NCBI GenBank assembly: GCA_963711705.1
Contig: CAVQFM010000007.1
Location: 1 to 64,000 of the forward strand
DNA from: RYN-230 sp963711705
GTDB lineage: Bacteria > Actinomycetota > Actinomycetes > Streptosporangiales > Streptosporangiaceae
Length of the DNA: 64,000 nucleotides
Direction of reading: 5' to 3'
This document shows positions 35,234 through 44,425 of this stretch, one piece after another (within the stretch, counting starts at the first letter, position 1; each line of letters starts with the position of its first letter). The notes beneath the pieces are model-generated. The model saw only the letters and a list, made by a program, of their open reading frames with translations, searched no databases and was not told where the DNA came from. The position numbers were made by a program, and so were the translations under genes.

Positions 35234-36312
35234 GCCCGTTCCTCCTGTTCCGGAGTGACTTCGTAGCTCAGGTCGTCGCGCCAGGCGACGGTGACCGTGG
35301 TGCCGCGGGTGCCGAGCACGTCGGCGGCGTACCCGTCCAGGTTCTGCTGGACCGCGGTGAGCTGGCCCCCGCCGTCCAGGCTGACCAGGTAGCGGGTGAG
35401 CATGCCGAGGTAGACCACGTCCTCGATGCGGCCCGGCTCAGCGTGGCTGCCGGGCGGCGGCTGCTCGCCGCCGGTGAGCAGCCGGATCTTCTCCGGGCGG
35501 ACCGTGATCTGCCGCCCGTCCCGCTCCAGCAGGTTGGAGATGCCGATGAAGCCGGCCACGAAGCCGCTGGCGGGCCGTTCGTAGACGTCCACCGGGGTGC
35601 CCAGCTGCTCGATCCGGCCCTGGTTGAACACGGCCAGCCGGTCGCTCATGGTGAGCGCCTCCTCCTGGTCGTGCGTGACGTAGACGAACGTGATGCCGAC
35701 CTCGCGCTGGATCCGCTTCAGCTCGGACTGCATTTCCTGGCGCAGCTTGGCGTCGAGCGCGCCGAGTGGCTCGTCGAGCAGCAGCACCCCGGGCTGGTTG
35801 ACGAGGGCCCGGGCCAGCGCGACCCGCTGCCGCTGGCCGCCGGACAGCTGGACCGGCTTGCGCCCGGACAGGCCGGTGAGCCGGACGATGTCCAGCGCCT
35901 CCTCGGCCCGGCGGCGCCGGTCGGCGCGCGGCACCCGGCGCACCCGCAGGCCGTACTCCACGTTCTGCCCCACGGTCATGTGCGGGAACAGCGCGTAGTC
36001 CTGGAACACCGTATTCACGTCGCGCGCGTAGGGCGGCTGGCGGGTGACGTCGGCGCCATTGAGCTCGACCGCCCCGGCGTCCGGCCGCTCGAACCCGGCG
36101 ATGAGCCGGAGCAGGGTGGTCTTGCCCGAGCCGGACGGGCCGAGCATGGTGAAGAACTCCCCCGCGGCGATGTCCAGGTCGACCCCGTCCACCGCGGCCA
36201 GCGACCCGAAGGACTTGCGCAGCCCGGCCAGCCGGACCGCGGGCCGCCCGGCTGATGCCCGCGCGGTGCCGGGATCGGCCACGGGCGCTTCGTTTGGCAT
36301 GTTCACCCGCAT
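35230..36312 (-). CDS. potA: Polyamine-type ABC transporter ATP-binding protein (PotA-like)
   Basis: This is a 360-residue ATPase with Walker A GPSGSGKTT, signature LSGGQRQRVALARAL and Walker B LLLDEPLGALD. The Q-loop is in 'TVFQDYALFPHMTVGQNV'. A TOBE domain fills residues ~245-350 ('ITVRPEKIRLL'). Starts at 36312 (ATG), 36306 (GTG) and 36300 (ATG) are possible; AAGGA has the best spacing to GTG 36306. It is the first gene of the importer operon, divergent from the FadR-type regulator. Confidence 0.92.
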   Translation of the reverse strand: MRVNMPNEAPVADPGTARASAGRPAVRLAGLRKSFGSLAAVDGVDLDIAAGEFFTMLGPSGSGKTTLLRLIAGFERPDAGAVELNGADVTRQPPYARDVNTVFQDYALFPHMTVGQNVEYGLRVRRVPRADRRRRAEEALDIVRLTGLSGRKPVQLSGGQRQRVALARALVNQPGVLLLDEPLGALDAKLRQEMQSELKRIQREVGITFVYVTHDQEEALTMSDRLAVFNQGRIEQLGTPVDVYERPASGFVAGFIGISNLLERDGRQITVRPEKIRLLTGGEQPPPGSHAEPGRIEDVVYLGMLTRYLVSLDGGGQLTAVQQNLDGYAADVLGTRGTTVTVAWRDDLSYEVTPEQEERA

Positions 36313-36330
36313 TCCTTTAGGTGAGGCTTC

Positions 36331-36354
36331 GTAAACTACAGGATTGTAGGTTTA
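36331..36354. promoter_or_regulatory. Inverted repeat, candidate operator of the FadR-type regulator
   Basis: CTACA (36336-36340) and TGTAG (36345-36349) form a dyad with a 4-bp spacer, flanked by TAAA on the left and TTTA on the right. It lies in the AT-rich patch between the divergent importer operon and the regulator gene. FadR/GntR dimers bind short dyads of this size, so control of both sides is likely. Confidence 0.6.
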
Positions 36355-36431
36355 TGCTGTCAAGCGCGCGATATACGACTGGTCCCGGGCCGTGATCAAG
36401 CGGTAGCCGGGGACGGTGAGGAGACCGCTGC

Positions 36432-37178
36432 TTGGCATCTTCGGCACTCGCGACGGTCCGGGCCCGGACCCTGTTCGCGCCGCTGGAGGCGGGCGGCCGC
36501 GCCGAGACCGTGGCCCGGCGGCTGGTCCAGGCGATCACGCTGGGACTGCTGCTCGACGGTGAGCGGCTGCCCGCGGAGAGCCAGCTCGCGCGGCAGTTCG
36601 GGGTGTCCCCGGTGACCCTGCGCGAGGCGCTGGCCATGCTCCGGGACATGGGCCTGGTGGAGACCCGGCGCGGCCGCCAGGGCGGGTCGTTCGTCCGCGC
36701 GCCGGCCAGCGCCCAGGAGGCCCAGGTCGAAGCGATGCTGCGGCTGCTGTCCGTGCACGAACTGCGGGACATCGGGGACCACCGGGCGGCGGTGGCGGGC
36801 GCGGCGGCCCGGCTGGCCGCCCAGCGCGCCCAGGACGGCGACGTCGCCACCCTGCGCGAGCACACCGGGCGGCTGCACGCGGCCCAGTCCCGGACCGAGC
36901 GGCGCCGGGCGGACGCCCGGATCCACATCGAGATCGCGGCCGCGGCCCAGTCCCCCCGGCTCACCCAGGAAGAGATGAGCCTGTGGTCTGAAGTCGGCGA
37001 TCTGGTCTGGCTGCCGGTGGCCGACGGGCAGACGGCGGCCATCGCCGACGAGCACGACGCGATCGTGGCGGCCATCGCCCGCCACGACGCGGGGCAGGCG
37101 CGCGCTCTCACCGAGCAGCACGTGCTGGCGGAGACGGCGCGCCTGGTCGACCTGCGCCTCCAGCTGGCGGCGGGATGA
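36432..37178 (+). CDS. FadR-subfamily GntR transcriptional regulator
   Basis: This 248-residue protein has a winged helix at residues ~22-90 ('LPAESQLARQFGVSPVTLREALAMLRDMGLVETRRGRQ' includes the recognition helix) and a C-terminal all-helical FCD-type ligand domain (~105-240). The TTG start has GAGGAG about ten bases before it. It is divergent from the polyamine-type importer and coupled to a dCache protein gene (ATGA), so the importer is its probable target and an amine its probable signal. Confidence 0.88.
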   Translation: MASSALATVRARTLFAPLEAGGRAETVARRLVQAITLGLLLDGERLPAESQLARQFGVSPVTLREALAMLRDMGLVETRRGRQGGSFVRAPASAQEAQVEAMLRLLSVHELRDIGDHRAAVAGAAARLAAQRAQDGDVATLREHTGRLHAAQSRTERRRADARIHIEIAAAAQSPRLTQEEMSLWSEVGDLVWLPVADGQTAAIADEHDAIVAAIARHDAGQARALTEQHVLAETARLVDLRLQLAAG

Positions 37179-37984
37179 CGGAGGAGACGCTGGCCCCCGC
37201 GGGCGGCCCAGCCAGCCAGGCGGGCCGCGACGGCGGGCTGGCCGGGTCGTGCGCACGGCTGCTCACCGGGCTCAGCGAGCGCGTGGGGCCGGTGCTGGAC
37301 CGGGTGACCAGCCTGGCCGTGGCGGCCGAGCGCATCGCGGACGCGGCCCGGGTGGCCGGGCAGACGCTGCGCCGCGACGACGTCGCCGCGCTGCGGCCGC
37401 TGGCCGAGAGCGCCCTGCGGGCCCACCCGGACCTGGCCGCAGGCGTGGGCGTCGTGCTCGCACCCGGGACGCTGAGCGACGCGAGCCGCGCCATCGAATG
37501 GTGGTGGGCCGACCAGCAGGGCCAGATCAGCCCGCTGCACGTCGATCTCGACCCGGAGTCGGCCGAGTTCTACGACTACACGACCACGGAGTGGTACCGG
37601 GAGCCGGAACGCACCGGGCGGCCCTTCGTGGCCGGCCCGTACGTGGACTTCATCTGCACCCGGCAGTACACGTTCACGCTGGCCGCGCCGGTCCGCTGCG
37701 CCGGGCGGTTCATCGGCGTGGCCGGGGCCGACATCCTGGCTACCCAGGTGGAGCGGCTGGTGCTGCCCGGGCTGGCCGCGCTGGGCCGGACCGCGGTGCT
37801 GGCCAGCGGGCACGGCCGGGTCATCGCGTCGAACAGCCCGCGGATCCTGCCCGGCAGCCCGCTGGACCGCGACCCGCTGGCCGCGAGCCTGGTGGCGCTG
37901 GCCGGCCCCGGTGACGGGCCCGGACGCGGGGCCGCGTCGGGGCTGCTGCCGTGGACCGTGCTCACCCGGCGGGTACACACTTAA
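37175..37984 (+). CDS. Cytosolic dCache (PDC) sensor-domain protein, possible amine sensor
   Basis: This is a 269-residue protein made almost entirely of one dCache_1-like domain, without membrane helices or an output domain. Residues Y133, W140, Y141, Y156, D158 and about D186 line up with the amino-acid-sensing Cache motif (Y-R-W-Y-Y-D-D), spaced as in PctA. The Arg that binds the carboxylate in that motif is Thr138 here. Loss of that Arg with retention of amino-group contacts is the pattern reported for amine-binding Cache domains. It overlaps the regulator gene and may pass the ligand signal to it (inference). Confidence 0.7.
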   Translation: MTEETLAPAGGPASQAGRDGGLAGSCARLLTGLSERVGPVLDRVTSLAVAAERIADAARVAGQTLRRDDVAALRPLAESALRAHPDLAAGVGVVLAPGTLSDASRAIEWWWADQQGQISPLHVDLDPESAEFYDYTTTEWYREPERTGRPFVAGPYVDFICTRQYTFTLAAPVRCAGRFIGVAGADILATQVERLVLPGLAALGRTAVLASGHGRVIASNSPRILPGSPLDRDPLAASLVALAGPGDGPGRGAASGLLPWTVLTRRVHT

Positions 37985-38013
37985 ACCTGCACGTAGCGGG
38001 TAGTCCTCGGGCC

Positions 38014-39023
38014 ATGAACGCGGTTCAGAAACTGGTCGCCGCGGTCGACCGGACCCAGCAGGGCCGGCCCTGGCTGGCCTTCCCGGTCGCGGTGTGGAAG
38101 AAGTTCGGCGACGACCAGGCCGGCAATCTGGCCGCGCTGATCGCCTACTACGGGTTCGCCGCCCTGCTGCCGCTGCTGCTGGTCCTGGTCACCACGCTGG
38201 ACATCGTGCTGAAGAACAATCAGGCCCTGTACAACGATGTGCTCAACTCGGCCTTCGGCCAGATCCCGGTCGGCAAACAGCTCTTTGACAGCCTGGGCTC
38301 GCTGAACGAGACCGGGTTTGCCCTGGTCATCGGCCTGATCCTGACGTTCCTGGGAGCGCGCGGGGTGGCAGGCGCAGCGTCGAACGCACTGAACACGGTG
38401 TGGGGTGTGCCGTTTGCCCGCCGCCCTGGCTTCCCGTGGTCCTTTCTCCGCGAGATCGCGCTGGTCCTGGTCGTCGGGATCGGCCTGATGGCCGCCTCGC
38501 TGCTGTCCGGGCTGGTCGGCAGCGGCGGTCTGCTGAGCGGCGGATGGGCCGGGCCGGCGCGATCGTGGTGGGCCTGCTGCTGAACGTCGGGGTGGCCTGG
38601 CTCGCCTTCCGGCTGGCCACCGCGCGGGAGATCCCCGCCCGGGACATGCTGCCCGGCGCGGTGCTGACCGCGGTGCTGTGGCAGATCCTCCAGCTGCTGG
38701 CCGGCTTTTTCGTCTCGCACACGCTGAACCGCAGTTCCTCGCTGTACGGCACCTTCGGCGTGGTGCTCGGCCTGCTCGCCTGGCTCTACCTGCTGGCCCA
38801 GCTCACCCTGTACGCGGTGGAGGCAAACGTGGTCGCGGCCAAGCGGCTGTGGCCGCGCAGCCTCGCGCCGCCACCGCTGACCAAGGAAGACCGGCGCGCC
38901 TACCGGATGTACGCGCGGATCCAGGAACGCCGGCCAGAGCAGGACATCGAGAGCCACATCCACGAAGACCGCGAGCAGCCGCCCGCCGGGAGCCACCCAC
39001 AGCCCCCAGCCGCAGCTAAGTGA
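38014..39023 (+). CDS. YihY/BrkB family membrane protein (frameshifted)
   Basis: This is a multi-pass membrane protein with the family start 'AFPVAVWKKFGDDQAGNLAALIAYYGFAALLPLLL' and 'GLILTFLGARGVAGAASNALNTVWGVP'. After 'GGLLSGGW' the frame is lost at about 38551-38553. Restoring one base gives 'GRAGAIVVGLLLNVGVAWLAF' and the rest to 'HTLNRSSSLYGTFGVVLGLLAWLYL'. The function of the family is unsettled (it was once named ribonuclease BN in error). The 3' end overlaps the convergent NrfD-type gene by 8 bp. Confidence 0.85.
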
Positions 39024-40137
39024 CGCCGGCTTGCTGCTGCTCGGCGCGCCTGCGGTTGAGGCGCTCGCGCTGCGGGCCGACGGTGTACTTCGGGTCGGCG
39101 GCGGATACCTGGCCCGCCTCGAAGATGCCCAGCCGGGTCAGCGCCGAAGAGGCCAGCAGCGCCGCCCCGGCCAGCCTGGTCGCGACGCGGCTGTGGCCGC
39201 CCAGCACCGCCCCGGCCAGCCCGGCCGAGGTGAGGAGCTCAGCCAGCTCCATCAGCCGTCCCGGCCGCCCGTGCTGGTACGGCTCGGCAATGTCGCCGAG
39301 GCGGCGCATCAGCAAGCTCTTGGCGGTGATCTCGGTGGCCGCCCCCAGCAGCGCGAACCGGACCGCCGGCCCGGCCTCCCCGGCCGGGCCGGCCAGCATG
39401 CCCAGCCCGCCCGCCGCGGCCGCCGCCGAGCCCGCGAACAGGTAGGGCATCTCCCGGTGCGCGTCATGCCAGGCGGGCACCGCGGTGTCGCAGAGCAGCG
39501 CGGCGGTATAGGTACACACCACCGGGCCCAGCACGGTGGTCCCGGCGGTGGCCACCGCCCCGGCCCGGGGCAGCCGCCCAGTGACCGCGCTGGCCGCGGC
39601 GGCCCCCGCCGCCCCACCGAACGCGGTGATCACCCACGTGCCGACGCTCATCGGCGAGCTGGGCTTGATCATCCGCAGCATGTTCAGGAACCGCTCCGGC
39701 CGGCCCAGATCGGCTACCAGCGCCACCCCGGACACCGCGATCGCGCCCGCCGCGCCGACCTTCGCCGTACGGGCCAGCCGGTCGTGGCCGGCCAGCTGCG
39801 CACAGCCGGCCAGCACCCCGGACGCCCCGGCCAGGCCGCCCATGAACAAGTAGCCGCCCACATCCCGCAACCGCCACACCGGCGCCTTGAGGACCGGTTT
39901 GCCGTAGTAGGAGTCCGGCTGGGCCCGGGGCACCATCAGCTGCTCGCCACGGCGGCCGCCGCGGCCCGGCCCGTGGCCAGCTGCGCCGTGGCCAGTCCCG
40001 CCGTCACCAGCGGCGGGCGGGCCGGCCTGGTTGTCGCGTTCGTGCTGGCCGCGGCCGTGCACCCCCCAGCGCTCCCGGGCCCGCGCCGCCAGGCTGGCCG
40101 CCCGGCCGTTTCCGGGGGCGCCGGCCGGCCCGCTCAT
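39016..40137 (-). CDS. NrfD/polysulfide-reductase-type membrane subunit of formate dehydrogenase
   Basis: This is a 373-residue protein. A Gly/His-rich soluble N-terminus (~1-70) is followed by about eight membrane helices of the NrfD family, with 'DLGRPERFLNMLRMIKPSSPMSVGTW' as the landmark. It probably anchors the Fe-S and catalytic subunits and passes electrons to quinone. It overlaps the FdhB stop by four bases (ATGA) and is the last gene of the operon. Confidence 0.85.
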   Translation of the reverse strand: MSGPAGAPGNGRAASLAARARERWGVHGRGQHERDNQAGPPAAGDGGTGHGAAGHGPGRGGRRGEQLMVPRAQPDSYYGKPVLKAPVWRLRDVGGYLFMGGLAGASGVLAGCAQLAGHDRLARTAKVGAAGAIAVSGVALVADLGRPERFLNMLRMIKPSSPMSVGTWVITAFGGAAGAAAASAVTGRLPRAGAVATAGTTVLGPVVCTYTAALLCDTAVPAWHDAHREMPYLFAGSAAAAAGGLGMLAGPAGEAGPAVRFALLGAATEITAKSLLMRRLGDIAEPYQHGRPGRLMELAELLTSAGLAGAVLGGHSRVATRLAGAALLASSALTRLGIFEAGQVSAADPKYTVGPQRERLNRRRAEQQQAGVT

Positions 40138-41037
40138 GCCCCGGCCCGGCGGGACAGCGCGGCGGCCAGGCCGCCGGCCAGCAGACCCACGGCGGCGGTG
40201 GCCACGTGGCGCCACATCCGGGGCAGGTCCCGGGTGGTCACCACCGGGTCCGGCGGCAGCCCGTACACCTCGGGCTCGTCCAGCAGCAGGAAGAACGCGC
40301 CACCGCCGCCGATGCCGTCGGCCGGGTCGTCCAGGTACAGCTGGGCCCCGGATCTCCCCGGCGGCCTGCAGTTCCTCCACCCGGAACTGGGCCCGCTCGC
40401 GCAGCTCGTCCACCGGGCCGAACTGGATGGACTGGGTCGGGCACGCCTTGGCGCAGGCGGGTTCCTGGCCAGCGCCCAGCCGGTCGTAGCACAGCGTGCA
40501 CTTCCAGGCCCGGCCGTCGCCTTCGCGCCGGTCGATGACCCCGAACGGGCAGGCCGGGATGCAGTAGCCGCAGCCATTGCAGACGTCGGACTGGACGACC
40601 ACGGTGCCGAACTCGGTGCGCATCAGCGCACCGGTCGGGCAGACATCCAGGCAGGCGGATTCGGTGCAGTGCTTGCACACGTTGCTGGCCATCAGCCAGC
40701 GGGACCCGTCCGCTGAGAAGGCACTGGACCCGGCGGCATCGCGCAGGGCGTCACCGGGCCGGGCGATCTGCTCGATGAACGCCACGTGCCGCCAGGTGGA
40801 GGCGCCCAGCCCGCCGGTGTTGTCGTAGGACATGCCGAGCAGGTTCAGCCCGTCCTCCGGCACGTGATTCCATTCCTTGCAGGCCACCTCGCAGGCCTTG
40901 CAGCCGATGCACACCGATGTGTCGGTGAAGAAGCCCATCCGGGGCGGGTGCTCGCCGTACCCGGCCTGAGCCGCCGGGTCGAGTGCGGGGCGCTGGGCAG
41001 CGGGCGGAACAGGCCGTTTGGCTGGCTGGGTGCTCAT
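40134..41037 (-). CDS. fdhB: Formate dehydrogenase Fe-S (beta) subunit (frameshifted)
   Basis: This is an electron-transfer subunit with four [4Fe-4S] cysteine clusters: CIGCKACEVACKEWN, CKHCTESACLDVCPTG, CNGCGYCIPACPFG, and CTLCYDRLGAGQEPACAKACP. After 'EELQAAGEIRG' the frame changes at about 40344-40348 (one extra base in a C/G run, or two missing). The other frame continues 'AQLYLDDPADGIGGGGAFFLL' and ends in a membrane helix with 'AAALSRRAGA'. It starts two bases after the FdhA stop. Confidence 0.88.
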
Positions 41038-41039
41038 CG

Positions 41040-44000
41040 TTACACCTGCCTCCCCGTCTCGTCGGTGATGCCGGCCCGCTCCTGGTAGGACCGGATCAGG
41101 TCGCGCAGCTCCGGCCCGCGCGGCCGGCGGCCGGGCTGGATATCGACCGCCATCGCCTTGACCTCCTGGATGTGCACGTTCGGGTCCAGCGCCAGGTGCG
41201 ACAGCTCGTTGGCCGCGTCCCCGGTGGTCAGCCCGTTCGGGCCCCAGTGCCAGGGCAGCCCGATCTGGTGCACCGGGCGCCCGCCGGCCCGCAGCGGCTT
41301 CATCCGCCGGGTGACCAGGACCCGGGCCTCGATGGCGCTGCGCGCGCTGATGATCGTCGCCCAGCCCAGGTGCTCCAGCCCCCGCTCGGCGGCCAGTTCC
41401 GGCGACACCTCGCAGAAGAAGGCGGGCTGCAGCTCGGCCAGGTAGGGCAGGAAGCGTGACATGCCGCCCGCGGTGTGATGCTCGGTGAGCCGGTAGGTGG
41501 TGATCACGTAGGGGAACACGCCCGAGCCGGGCTCGCCGCCGCTGGGCTGGAACCGGTCCTCGGGGTGCGCGATGATCTCCCGGACCGGGTTGTGCTGCTG
41601 CGGCGTAGAGCAGGTTGGGCAGCGGCGATTCCTGCGGCTCGTAGTGCGCGGGCAGCGGGCCGTCCACCAGGCCGGCCGGGGCTGAACAGCCACGCCTTGC
41701 CGTCGGCCTGCATGATGAACGGGTCGGTGCCGGAGATCGCGGCGACCCCGGTGGCGCCGTCCGGCGGCCGGTAGGACGGCGGCCGGTCGGGAATGAAGTC
41801 GGGCACGTCATGCCCGGTCCACTTGCCCTGCTCCTCGTCCCACCAGACGTAGGCCTTGCGCTCGCTCCACGGCTTGCCGTCCGGGTCGGCCGAGGCCCGG
41901 TTGTACAGCATCCGCCGGTTGGCCGGCCAGGCCCAGCCCCACTCGCCGGCCACCCAGTCCTGCTCTCGGCCGGGCTTGCGCCGGGCCGCCTGGTTCACCC
42001 CGCCCGCCCGCACGCCGCAGTAGATCCAGCAGCCGCAGGCGGTCGACCCGTCCGGGGTCGAGCTGGGTGTACGCGGACAGCGGCTGGCCGCTGGCGTCCC
42101 AGCCGTTGATCTCGGCCAGCACCGCGTCGGCGTCCGGCTCGGCCTGCTCGCCCGCGGTCGGGTAGTCCCAGGTCAGGTCCAGGATGCGGCCGGTCCATCT
42201 CATCGGCGGAGGCGACCGAGCTTGTCCCGGATGCGGCGGCCCAGGTGATAGGTGAACCACAGGTCGCTGCGGGCGTCCCCGGCCGGCTCGACCGCGGCGT
42301 GGTGCCACTGCAGCATCCGCCCGGTGTTGGTGAAGCTGCCGCTCTTCTCAGTGTGCGCCGCGGCGGGCAGGAAGAACACCTCGGTCTTGATGTCCTCGGT
42401 GCGCATCTCGCCGGTCTCGATCTCCGGGCCGTTCTTCCAGAACGTGGCGCTCTCGATCATCACCAGGTCGCGGACCACCAGCCAGTCCAGGTTGGCCAGC
42501 CCCATCCGCTGCATCCGCGCGTTGGCCGAGCCGACCGCCGGGTTCTGGCCGAACAGGAAGTAGCCCCGTGCAGGTCCGGTCCAGCTGGGCCAGGACCGTG
42601 TCGTAGGTGCTGTGGCTGCCGGTCAGCCGGGGCAGGTAGCCGAAGCAGAAGTCGTTGTCCGCGGTGGCCGCGTCACCCCAGTACGCCTTGAGCAGGCTGA
42701 CCATGTAGTTCCGCGTGTTGGCCCAGAAGCCCTTCTCGGTCTTCTCGGCCTCGACATAGGCGTCCAGGTCGTCGGGCCGCCCGGCGTGCGCGAACGGCAT
42801 CGGCAGGTAGCCGGGCAGCAGGTCGAACAGGGTGGGGATGTCGGTGGAGCCCTGGATCGAGGCGTGCCCGCGCATCGCCAGGATGCCGCCGCCGGGCCGG
42901 CCCATGTTGCCGAGCAGCGACTGCAGGATGGCCGCGGTCCGGATGTACTGCACGCCCACCGTGTGCTGGGTCCAGCCCAGGCTGTACACGAACGCGGTGG
43001 TCCGGTCCCGGCCGGAGTTCTCCGTGATCGCGCGGGCCACCTGGTAGAACAGCTCCTCCGGCACCCCGGCCACCTCGGCCACCATCTCCGGCGGTGTACC
43101 GGGCGAAGTGCCGCTTGAGGATCTGGAACACGCACCGCGGGTGCTGCAGCGTGGGATCGGTGTCCGGCTCCGGGTGCGCGGCGGCGCCGCCGGAGCCGTG
43201 CGCCTCGCCGCGGGCCGCCTCCCGCACCTCCCGCTTGTGGTGGCGCTGCATGCCGCGGGCGCCGCTGGCCGGGGCGATGTCGTCGTCGCCCTGGTAGCGC
43301 CAGGTCGCCCAGTCGTAGGTGCGGTGCTCCGGGTCGAACCCGGAGAACAGGCCGTCCAGGTCCTCGGTGTCCCGGAAGTCCTCGTCGATGATGGTCGGCG
43401 CGTTGGTGTAATTGACCACGTAGTCGTGGAAGTACTTGTCGTTCTGCAGCACGTAGTTGATCAGGCCGCCGACGAACGCGATGTCGGCGCCCGCCCGGAT
43501 CGGCACGTGCAGGTTGGCCACTGCGCTGGTCCGGCTGAACCGCGGGTCGACGTGGATGATCGTGGCCCCCCGGGCCTTGGCCTCCATCACCCACTGGAAG
43601 CCGACCGGGTGGGCCTCGGCCATGTTCGAGCCCTCGATCAGGATGCAGTCGGAGTTCTGCAGGTCCTGCTGGAAGGTGGTCGCGCCGCCGCGGCCGAAGC
43701 TAGTTCCCAGACCGGGAACGGTGGAGGAGTGTCAAATCCGCGCCTGGTTCTCGATCTGGATCGCGCCGAGCGCGGTAAACAGCTTCTTGATCAGGTAGTT
43801 CTCTTCGTTGTCCAGCGTGGCCCCGCCCAGGCTGGCGAAGCCCATGCGTGCGCCGGGTCCGGCGGCCGTCGTATTCGCTCTGCCAGCCCTTGCGCCGCGC
43901 GTCGATGACCCGGTCGGCGATCATGTCCATCGCGGTGTCCAGGTCCAGCACTTCCCAGCCGGTGCCGCCCGGCCGACGGTAGAGCACCTGGTACTGGCGG

Positions 44001-44299
44001 GTGCCGCCGGTGGTCAGCTGGAGGCTGGCCGATCCCTTGGGGCACAGGTGGCCGCGGCTGACCGGGGAGTCCGGGTCACCCTCGATCTGCACGACGCGCT
44101 CGTCTTTGACGTACACGTTCTGCGCGCAGCCCACCGCGCAGTACGGGCAGACCGACTTCACCACCCGGTCCGCGGTGGACGTCCGGGCCTGGAGCTTCGC
44201 GGTGTGGCCGCTCTTGGCCGCGGCGCCCAGGCCGCCCCGGTCCGCGCCGGTCAGCTGCCGGTAGACCGGCCAGGACCCGATCCAGGTACGTGCGCCCAC
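41040..44299 (-). CDS. fdhA: Molybdenum formate dehydrogenase catalytic subunit, probable selenoprotein (frameshifted)
   Basis: This ~1085-residue bis-MGD enzyme oxidises formate. The N-terminus has the [4Fe-4S] motif CPYCAVGCAQ ... HLCPKG (residues ~50-90). At 43732-43734 an in-frame TGA stands in 'ENQARI-TGA-HSSTVPGLGTSFGRGGA', exactly where selenocysteine binds Mo in Sec-type enzymes. Eight one-base insertions break the frame at about 43846, 43092, 42564-67, 42215-17, 42186, 42052-57, 41678-81 and 41604. Correcting each restores family sequence such as 'MGFASLGGATLDNEENYLIKK', 'ILDLTWDYP', 'STACGCWIYCGV' and 'RLTEHHTAGGMSR'. The GTG start has GAGGAGGG upstream. Confidence 0.87.
43703..43734 (-). 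promoter_or_regulatory. Selenocysteine UGA codon and SECIS-like hairpin
   Basis: On the minus strand the TGA (43734-43732) is followed, 12 nt later, by a perfect 6-bp stem GTTCCC/GGGAAC closing the loop GGTCT (43719-43703). The loop matches the GGUCU apex of the E. coli fdhF SECIS element, at comparable distance from the UGA. SelB-dependent Sec insertion is the expected function. selA, selB, selC and selD are not in the window. Confidence 0.8.
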
Positions 44300-44425
44300 C
44301 CGGCCCTCCTCACAGCGAACTCAGGACTGCGTCTCCTACTCCACCACGCCGCTGGCGGCCAGCGCATCCCGGGTGGCCTTTCTTGTGGTGGCCTGAGGGT
44401 GAGCACTACCCGGCTAGCATGAGGC

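Noticed and set aside
41500..44299. Several separate small formate-dehydrogenase-like genes
   Set aside because: Their frames join end to end into one protein after single-base corrections and reading TGA as Sec, so they are fragments of one gene.
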